Below, piece by piece: positions 30,606-34,916 of a DNA stretch of 34,916 nt (the first letter of the stretch is position 1; each line of letters starts with the position of its first letter). A program made the position numbers and the translations under genes. Source of the DNA: Clostridia bacterium (GTDB lineage Bacteria > Bacillota > Clostridia > Christensenellales > CAG-138). Location of the stretch: positions 1 through 34,916 of the forward strand of contig JAEDIC010000020.1 in assembly GCA_016292635.1 (NCBI GenBank), given 5' to 3'. The notes under the pieces were generated by a model that saw only the letters and a program-made list of their open reading frames with translations, did not search any database and was not told where the DNA came from.

Positions 30606-31020
30606 ATATTTTATAGAGGATACCTACGAGTGCGGCATCGCGCTGGCGGGTACGGAGGTAAAGAGCATCCGTGCGGGCAAGGTGAACCTTAAGGATTCAT
30701 ACGCCCAGATAAAGAAGGGCGAGGCCTATATAATCGGTATGCACATAAGCCCTTACGAGCAGGGCAATATATTCAACCGTGACCCGTTCAGGGAGAGAAA
30801 GCTGCTGCTGCATAAGAGCGAGATACGCAAGCTGCTCACCGCCTCCCAGGTGGAGGGCTACAGCCTTATACCGCTGCAGCTGTATCTTAAGGATGGCCTT
30901 GTAAAGCTGGAGCTGGCGGTTGCAAAGGGCAAAAAGCTTTATGACAAGCGCAGCGATATTGCGGGCCGTGACGCAAAGAGAGAAATGGAACGCCGACTGA
31001 AGGATGTAAGGTTCAGATGA
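30550..31020 (+). CDS. smpB: SsrA-binding protein SmpB
   Basis: A 156-residue protein. The GTG at 30550 is chosen because it gives the family start MAEKKGTKRLAENRKARHEYFIE; longer frames would run into rnr without support. The OB-fold shows ECGIALAGTEVKSIRAGKVNLKDSY, split by the usual turn, and HISPYEQGN; the C-terminal tail (KLYDKRSDIAGRDAKREMERRLKD) is the helix that enters the mRNA channel of the stalled ribosome. It carries tmRNA to stalled ribosomes. It overlaps rnr and, by ATGA, lysA; ssrA follows 1.3 kb downstream. Confidence 0.96.
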   Translation: MAEKKGTKRLAENRKARHEYFIEDTYECGIALAGTEVKSIRAGKVNLKDSYAQIKKGEAYIIGMHISPYEQGNIFNRDPFRERKLLLHKSEIRKLLTASQVEGYSLIPLQLYLKDGLVKLELAVAKGKKLYDKRSDIAGRDAKREMERRLKDVRFR

Positions 31021-32264
31021 GGAAACTGCCATTTACAAAGGAACAGATGGAGCGCATAGCCGGGGAATACCCCACTCCGTTCCACATATACGATGAGCAG
31101 GCCATAAGGGAAAACGCAAGGGGACTGTATAAGGCCTTTTCCTGGAACAAGGGCTTCAAGGAATACTTCGCAGTAAAGGCTCTGCCAAATCCAGCCATAA
31201 TGAAGATTCTCCATGAGGAAGGCTGCGGCATGGACTGCTCCGCCCTTACCGAGCTTATGCTGGCAAAGGCTGTGGGCTGCGTGGGAGATGACATAATGTT
31301 TTCCAGCAACGATACCCCCGGAGAGGACTTTGAGTACGCCAGGGGGCTCGATGCCATCATCAACCTTGACGATATCACTCATATAGACTTCCTTGAGGCC
31401 CATGGCGGTATCCCGGAGCGGATATGCTGCCGCTATAATCCCGGCGGAGATTTTCGCCTTGGCAACGAAATAATGGGCAACCCTGCGGACGCAAAGTACG
31501 GCATGACATACGCCCAGCTTGAGGAGAGTTTCCGCATACTCCTTTCAAAGGGGGTAAAGGAGTTCGGCATTCATGCATTCCTTGCAAGCAGCACCACCGA
31601 TGACGCATATTTCCCCACGCTGGCGAGGAAACTGTTCAAAGTTGCGGCGGAGCTGAATAGGTCCACAGGGGCGAATGTTACCCTTATCAATCTTTCCGGG
31701 GGCATAGGCATACCCTATATGCCGGATGAGCGGAAAGCGGATATTGCCCGCATAGGTGATGAGGTAAGGAAAGCGTATGAGGAAATAGTAACCCCATCCG
31801 GGCTGAATATCAGCCTTTGCGCTGAGCTGGGCAGATATATGACAGGGCCATACGGCTACCTGGTTACCCGTGCCATACATAAAAAGGAGATATACAAGGA
31901 TTACATAGGCGTGGACGCCTGCGCCTGCAACCTTATGCGCCCCGCAATGTACGGCTCATATCACCACATAACCGTGCTTGGAAAGGAAAATGCCCCTGCG
32001 GATAAGGTATACGACGTGGTGGGCTCCCTCTGCGAAAACAACGATAAATTTGCCATTGACCGCAGCCTGCCTGAGATAGACATGGGTGATCTCATCGTGA
32101 TACACGACACAGGCGCCCATGGCTTCTCCATGGGTTACAACTACAACGGCAAGCTGAGAAGCGCAGAACTGCTGCTTGAGCAAGACGGACGGGCTCGGCT
32201 CATACGCCGTGCCGAGACCCCGGCGGATTACTTCGCAACACTGGATTGCCTGCATATAATATGA
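31017..32264 (+). CDS. lysA: diaminopimelate decarboxylase
   Basis: A 415-residue PLP enzyme of fold type III (alanine racemase-like barrel). The PLP Lys is Lys54 in YFAVKALPNPAI; LINLSGGIGIPY is the glycine loop for the PLP phosphate, CAELGRY carries the substrate-binding residues, and the C-terminal domain has the GSLCENNDKFA block with the active-site Cys. It forms lysine from meso-diaminopimelate. Related decarboxylases (carboxynorspermidine) are shorter and differ in these blocks, but I cannot fully exclude them. The ATG overlaps the smpB stop (ATGA), so it lies in the rnr-smpB-lysA operon; its last codons hold the ssrA promoter. Confidence 0.85.
   Translation: MRKLPFTKEQMERIAGEYPTPFHIYDEQAIRENARGLYKAFSWNKGFKEYFAVKALPNPAIMKILHEEGCGMDCSALTELMLAKAVGCVGDDIMFSSNDTPGEDFEYARGLDAIINLDDITHIDFLEAHGGIPERICCRYNPGGDFRLGNEIMGNPADAKYGMTYAQLEESFRILLSKGVKEFGIHAFLASSTTDDAYFPTLARKLFKVAAELNRSTGANVTLINLSGGIGIPYMPDERKADIARIGDEVRKAYEEIVTPSGLNISLCAELGRYMTGPYGYLVTRAIHKKEIYKDYIGVDACACNLMRPAMYGSYHHITVLGKENAPADKVYDVVGSLCENNDKFAIDRSLPEIDMGDLIVIHDTGAHGFSMGYNYNGKLRSAELLLEQDGRARLIRRAETPADYFATLDCLHII
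32232..32260 (+). promoter_or_regulatory. promoter of ssrA inside the end of lysA
   Basis: TTCGCA (32232-32237), 17-bp spacer, TATAAT (32255-32260); a second TATAAT lies at 32265-32270. A GCCCCAT/ATGGGGC hairpin (32289-32306) lies in the precursor leader before the mature 5' end. Confidence 0.6.
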
Positions 32265-32313
32265 TATAATAATGCTGCCAGTAATAAAGCCCCATGGATA
32301 TGGGGCGCAGTTT

Positions 32314-32670
32314 GGGGGCGTACATGGTTTCGACGGGGATCATGGAGGCCGGATAAGCGAGCCGAAGACCCGTGCTTCGTTAAAAATGGGGAAACTTAAA
32401 TTTAACTGGCAAATCTGATTTTGCACTCGCTGCCTAATTAGGCAGTGCGTCGGCCCGGGACTTCCCACGGCCCCGGTCACCGGCGTCATTAATGTGGGGA
32501 ACCAGCCTGCTTAAGCTTTGCGGCAGGTGGGACTTTATGAAGCTACCGAAGCCCTGATCCTGTTGGTGGGAGCTGATTTGGCAGAGGGAAGGTTAAAACA
32601 TCAACTACGCTCGTAGAAAGTCTTGTTGACAGGTTTTCGGACAGGGGTTCGACTCCCCTCGCCTCCACCA
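32314..32670 (+). ncRNA. ssrA: tmRNA (ssrA), tag about GKSDFALAA
   Basis: Mature RNA of about 357 nt. The 5' end GGGGGCG pairs with CGCCTCC before the encoded CCA (32668-32670) to give the tRNA-like acceptor stem; GGTTTCGACGGGGAT near the start and GGTTCGACTCCCCTC near the end are the tRNA-like domain. A tag frame ends ...DFALAA-stop at 32435-32437; the resume codon is best placed at GGC 32408, giving GKSDFALAA after the tRNA-borne Ala. GGC placement is inferred from the family pattern, the ALAA end is certain. A Cys/Gly-rich region of pseudoknots fills the middle. RNase R, SmpB and tmRNA thus lie within 4.4 kb. The 3' end is the border of a foreign element. Confidence 0.95.
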
Positions 32671-32748
32671 AATGGACATTGGACGAACACATATTTCTTT
32701 AACGGCGGTTTTGCTGTGAAGGTATGGCTCGAATAATGTCATAAGCAG

Positions 32749-32786
32749 AAAAGTCCGCTGAGGTCACACGACCCCAGCGGACTTTT
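32749..32786. terminator. strong bidirectional terminator
   Basis: AAAAGTCCGCTG pairs with CAGCGGACTTTTT, continued inward by GGTC/GACC around ACAC. It can stop ssrA transcription and ends the small reverse-strand gene whose stop is at 32787-32789. Confidence 0.9.
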
Positions 32787-32951
32787 TCACTTTTCTGCGT
32801 ATTCGGGATGTTTCTCAAGCCATTCCTTGTAAAACGCTTGTCCTTCTTCGCTTTCATGGAAACGGCGGATTTCCGGAATGATGTATCGTGCAAAGGCATC
32901 CAAAACCTCTTTCGGTATATCCACATCATATTTGCTTTTCTTTTTGTCCAT
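32787..32951 (-). CDS. small conserved-looking protein of the mobile element
   Basis: A 54-residue protein from ATG 32951, with AAAGG about 7 nt upstream: MDKKKSKYDVDIPKEVLDAF..., ending in EWLEKHPEYAEK. It is charged and helical, with no signal or membrane segment. Similar short proteins are common next to repA and mob genes in integrative elements of gut Firmicutes, but I know no function. A strong terminator starts directly at its stop. Codon pattern and placement support it as a real gene despite its length. Confidence 0.65.
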   Translation of the reverse strand: MDKKKSKYDVDIPKEVLDAFARYIIPEIRRFHESEEGQAFYKEWLEKHPEYAEK

Positions 32952-33021
32952 ATGTGCCTTTCTGTCATCTATGCGCCCCAGGCTCGCCTGAGAGCCGTTT
33001 ATTCTTTATCATGGGAAAAGA

Positions 33022-33058
33022 TATGCCCCACAGCGTTTGCGTCGCTTGTGGGGCATAA
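33022..33058 (-). terminator. terminator after repA
   Basis: TATGCCCCACA (33022-33032) pairs perfectly with TGTGGGGCATA (33047-33057), extended inward by GCG/CGC. On the reverse strand it follows the repA stop by about 20 nt; the T run after it is weak. Confidence 0.7.
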
Positions 33059-33077
33059 ATTATCCGATTTTCGACCT

Positions 33078-33470
33078 TTATCCTGACGGTAATTCGCTGT
33101 CTTCCTTCGGTTCTATCAGCTTTGCGTTGGAAGGGTAATTGAGCGTGATCATCGCAGGTTTGCCAAGGCCTTGCTTTCGACGGCAGATCAATCCACTGAA
33201 TTCCAACTGCTGAAATATCCGTGTCACGCTTTGTCGGCTGCGGTGCAGCTTCTTCTGTGCCTGTTCTACGGTGAAGTAAAGACGGATCGTGCCGTCCTCT
33301 TCGGTATATCCATTAACCTTGGAAATACTGGCTCTGTCCAGCATAAGCGCGTACAGTACCTTTGCATCGTTGGTGAGCTCTGCAAAGCAATCCTCCATGA
33401 GAAAACGAGGAAAAGGTATGTACGATGCCGATAGGCTCTCTACTGTAAATTTACAAAACTCTTGCTTCAT
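33078..33470 (-). CDS. replication initiator protein A (RepA_N-type), short form
   Basis: A 130-residue protein; ATG 33470 follows AGGAGG by 4-5 nt. It carries the RepA_N winged helix: YIPFPRFLMEDCFAELTNDAKVLYALMLDRASIS, split by the usual turn, then the wing region (TVEQAQKKLHRSRQSVTRIFQQLEFSGLICRRKQGLGKP). These proteins start replication of low-GC Gram-positive plasmids and occur in many integrative elements. The C-terminal half of longer RepA proteins is missing: it ends shortly after the winged helix, in a Glu/Lys/Pro-rich tail. Either the protein is naturally short or this copy is truncated. mobC lies upstream on the same strand. Confidence 0.8.
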   Translation of the reverse strand: MKQEFCKFTVESLSASYIPFPRFLMEDCFAELTNDAKVLYALMLDRASISKVNGYTEEDGTIRLYFTVEQAQKKLHRSRQSVTRIFQQLEFSGLICRRKQGLGKPAMITLNYPSNAKLIEPKEDSELPSG

Positions 33471-33587
33471 AGGACCTCCTATCCCATCCATCCTATCAGG
33501 TGTATTGATTGGATTGATGGATGATTTTATTGAGAGTTAATTTATTTCTTATTGATTAGAGGATGAATTTCATACTCGATAACCGTT

Positions 33588-33689
33588 CGGAAATCCACTG
33601 TCCGGAAATCCGGTTACGGTACGGTCTTGAGCGTCAGGCTATCCACAGTCTGAAAAACCGTCGACGGGAAATCCATACACGGATAATCC
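33588..33689. repeat. two pairs of CGGAAATCC-type repeats, candidate iterons
   Basis: CGGAAATCC occurs at 33588-33596 and 33603-33611 (15 bp apart), GGGAAATCC at 33666-33674 and a variant GGATAATCC at 33681-33689 (again 15 bp apart). GTTACGGTACGGTC lies between. A further CCGGAAAT is at 34164-34171. The block fills the 227-bp gap between mobC and repA. It may be the binding site of RepA (origin) or part of the transfer origin. Confidence 0.55.
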
Positions 33690-33697
33690 CGTTATGG

Positions 33698-34030
33698 TCA
33701 TAATTCAGCCCGTTGCGCCTGCTTGAGTAGTTCCCAAATTTCACACTGTTTCGCTTTCAACTCGACGATATCATCCTCATAAAAATGCCCAGTCTGATTG
33801 ATACGGCGGCAGATCTGGTTGATGTTTCCGGCAACCCGGCTGACGGAAGCAGCCAGCTTCTTTTGCTCTGTGTAATCCACTTTGATGATATAACCGTCGA
33901 TCGCCATCTTGCGCAGATAGGCTCCCATGTTTTTAGTGCCAAGCTGCTCCATCTTTTTCTGGATTAGTTGACGTTCCTGCTCGGTGACACGGAACTCAAT
34001 GCGGGCTGGTCTGGTGCGATTTTTCATCAT
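33698..34030 (-). CDS. MobC-like relaxosome protein
   Basis: A 110-residue protein starting at ATG 34030 or 34027. It begins with a ribbon-helix-helix DNA-binding part (RPARIEFRVTEQERQLI, then LGTKNMGAYLRKMAIDGY) and continues with VDYTEQKKLAASVSRVAGNINQICRRINQTG, the NINQI/RRxN block of MobC (PF05713-type) proteins. MobC helps the relaxase open the transfer origin during conjugative mobilization. The relaxase gene, usually next, is not downstream here, where repA follows instead; it may lie beyond the window. Confidence 0.85.
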   Translation of the reverse strand: MMKNRTRPARIEFRVTEQERQLIQKKMEQLGTKNMGAYLRKMAIDGYIIKVDYTEQKKLAASVSRVAGNINQICRRINQTGHFYEDDIVELKAKQCEIWELLKQAQRAEL

Positions 34031-34201
34031 TCAATTCCCCCTATGTGAGTAATTTTGAAAATAAAAAGCACCCTCGGTTTTGAAATCGAGAGCGCATGAT
34101 AACAAAGATGATTCAGTTTTCAGAGAATAGCAAGCACATCCGGTGTCCGTATATCCGGAAATATTAGTTTGTTGGGAGTATCCCAAACCCTTTACTCCGT
34201 G

Positions 34202-34275
34202 TTGACTATCATCATAATTTAATTGTAAATATTTTTCGAATGTTTTTCAAGATGCATTGACTATAATCGTAATTC
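34202..34275 (+). repeat. two 19-bp direct repeats at the abiE promoter
   Basis: TTGACTATCATCATAATTT (34202-34220) and TTGACTATAATCGTAATTC (34257-34275) match at 16 of 19 positions, 55 bp apart. The second overlaps the -35 box of the abiE promoter. AbiEi-type antitoxins are known to repress their own promoter through repeats upstream of the gene. The rest of 34031-34315 holds a hairpin at about 34072-34092 and no gene. Confidence 0.65.
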
Positions 34276-34285
34276 TGAGTATAAT
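34257..34285 (+). promoter_or_regulatory. promoter of the abiE operon
   Basis: TTGACT (34257-34262), a 17-bp spacer and a perfect TATAAT (34280-34285). The start near 34292 precedes the SD GAGG at 34305. Confidence 0.8.
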
Positions 34286-34315
34286 ATTATTGAGTTATTG
34301 CGACGAGGTGTTTGA

Positions 34316-34909
34316 ATGGATTATATTGCTGAACTCGCTGCCATTGCCAAGGAGCATGGCGGTATTATTGAAACAAAAATCGCAGCGCAGTATGGCATCT
34401 CAAAAGCCATGCTCTACAAGCTGTGCAAAGAAGATAAAATCCATCGCATTGTAAAAGGACAGTACATCCTTCCCGATGATATGGAGGATGAACTGCTGTC
34501 GATAAGCAAGCGTTCAACACAGATCATATTCTCTCATGAAACAGCTCTTTTCTTACATGGCATCTCGGACAGAACACCCTTTGAACACACAATCACTGCA
34601 CCGTCCGGATGCATTCCTTCTGCGGCGATCAAAGCAGAGTGCAAGGTGTACTACATCAAGCCGGAGCTGTTTGAACTCGGCACGACTGAGCTGAAAACAC
34701 CTGCCGGCAATCTCGTTCCCTGCTACGATCTGGAACGCACCATTTGCGATGTGATCCGCAGCCGTAATAAGCTCGGAACGGAAACCTTTTTGGCGGCGCT
34801 GAAACTGTACGCTGCCAATCCCAAGAAGGATTTGAATAAGCTCAATTCTTACGCGAAGAAGATGCGCGTGGCAAATGTCCTGCGGCAGTATTTGGAGGTG
34901 CTTCTGTGA
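34316..34909 (+). CDS. abiEi: type IV toxin-antitoxin AbiEi-family antitoxin
   Basis: A 197-residue protein with SD GAGG before ATG 34316. Residues 1-55 form a winged helix (IAKEHGGIIETKIAAQYGISK and the helix and wing to KGQYIL); the rest matches the AbiEi C-terminal region (FSHETALFLHGISDRTPFEH, VPCYDLERTICDVIRSRNKLG). It represses its own operon and counteracts the nucleotidyltransferase toxin AbiEii, which in known pairs aborts phage infection and stabilises mobile elements. The next gene starts with a GTGA overlap, as expected for the toxin. Confidence 0.9.
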   Translation: MDYIAELAAIAKEHGGIIETKIAAQYGISKAMLYKLCKEDKIHRIVKGQYILPDDMEDELLSISKRSTQIIFSHETALFLHGISDRTPFEHTITAPSGCIPSAAIKAECKVYYIKPELFELGTTELKTPAGNLVPCYDLERTICDVIRSRNKLGTETFLAALKLYAANPKKDLNKLNSYAKKMRVANVLRQYLEVLL

Positions 34910-34916
34910 GCAAAGC
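34906..34916 (+). CDS. start of the next gene, probably AbiEii toxin (cut by window end)
   Basis: GTG 34906 overlaps the antitoxin stop (GTGA) and follows GGAGG (34894-34898) by 7 nt. Only four codons (MSKA) are in the window. The AbiEii assignment is by position only. Confidence 0.5.

Larger units (their letters stand above)
32671..34916. mobile_element. end of a mobilizable element integrated at the 3' end of ssrA
   Basis: Directly after the ssrA CCA the style changes: lower GC by eye, different codon use, and genes of plasmid or integrative element type (RepA_N-like initiator, MobC-like relaxosome protein, AbiE antitoxin, iteron-like repeats). The 3' part of ssrA is a well-known attachment site for tyrosine recombinases. 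No integrase or relaxase is in the window, so the far end must lie beyond 34916. The attachment core is probably within the last bases of ssrA (about 32641-32670). Confidence 0.7.

Noticed and set aside
33632..33694. 20-codon frame starting at the mobC stop (TATGA overlap)
   Set aside because: It is made of the iteron-like repeats, ends at TAG after 20 codons and has no SD; repeats explain it better.

Overview
The window reads as chromosome of an anaerobic Firmicute of class Clostridia that ferments amino acids. The evidence is a full glycine reductase gene set with two in-frame UGA (selenocysteine) codons, a type III glutamine synthetase, RF2 made through the +1 frameshift, the pgk-tpiA-gpmI / secG-rnr-smpB / ssrA neighbourhood typical of Clostridia, SD sequences of the AGGAGG type, and frequent extended -10 promoters of the form TGGTATAAT. 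I cannot name genus or species.

Layout. 1-4250: the end of a GGGtGRT-family gene; a short ribbon-helix-helix (RHH) regulator facing an L,D-transpeptidase lipoprotein across a 10-bp iterated repeat; a coupled operon of a small membrane protein, a WYL regulator and a lipoprotein; and a reverse-strand sfsA plus a small membrane protein carrying the OadB glycine-rich motif. 4251-12360: the glycine reductase locus grdX-grdE-grdB-trxB-trxA-grdA-grdC-grdD. NADPH electrons pass through TrxB and TrxA to selenoprotein A (GrdA). Selenoprotein B (GrdE/GrdB) binds glycine and loads the carboxymethyl group on GrdA. GrdC/GrdD release acetyl phosphate, which can yield ATP. The locus has a terminator-like hairpin in its leader and terminators inside it.

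12361-17640: an Xre-type HTH fused to a degenerate desulfoferrodoxin domain, two SanA/YdcF proteins, a Cys-rich small protein, and glnN followed by an orphan transketolase C-terminal domain. 17700-21880: secA and prfB (RF2, programmed frameshift). 21905-24100: reverse-strand operon of a lipoprotein, a DUF5131 protein and a CAT-like acyltransferase. 24340-32670: pgk, tpiA, gpmI; secG; rnr, smpB, lysA; and ssrA (tmRNA). SmpB, tmRNA and RNase R together form the trans-translation and decay machinery.

32671-end: the 3' end of ssrA abuts sequence of different style, with a RepA_N-type initiator, a MobC-type relaxosome protein, clustered CGGAAATCC repeats and the start of an AbiE toxin-antitoxin operon. 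This is best read as one end of a mobilizable element integrated at ssrA; its integrase and far end lie outside the window. The most interesting points are the HTH-desulfoferrodoxin sensor candidate, the leader attenuator of the grd locus, the orphan transketolase domain tied to glnN, the RHH/iterated-repeat switch, the OadB-motif mini-protein and the ssrA-integrated element.
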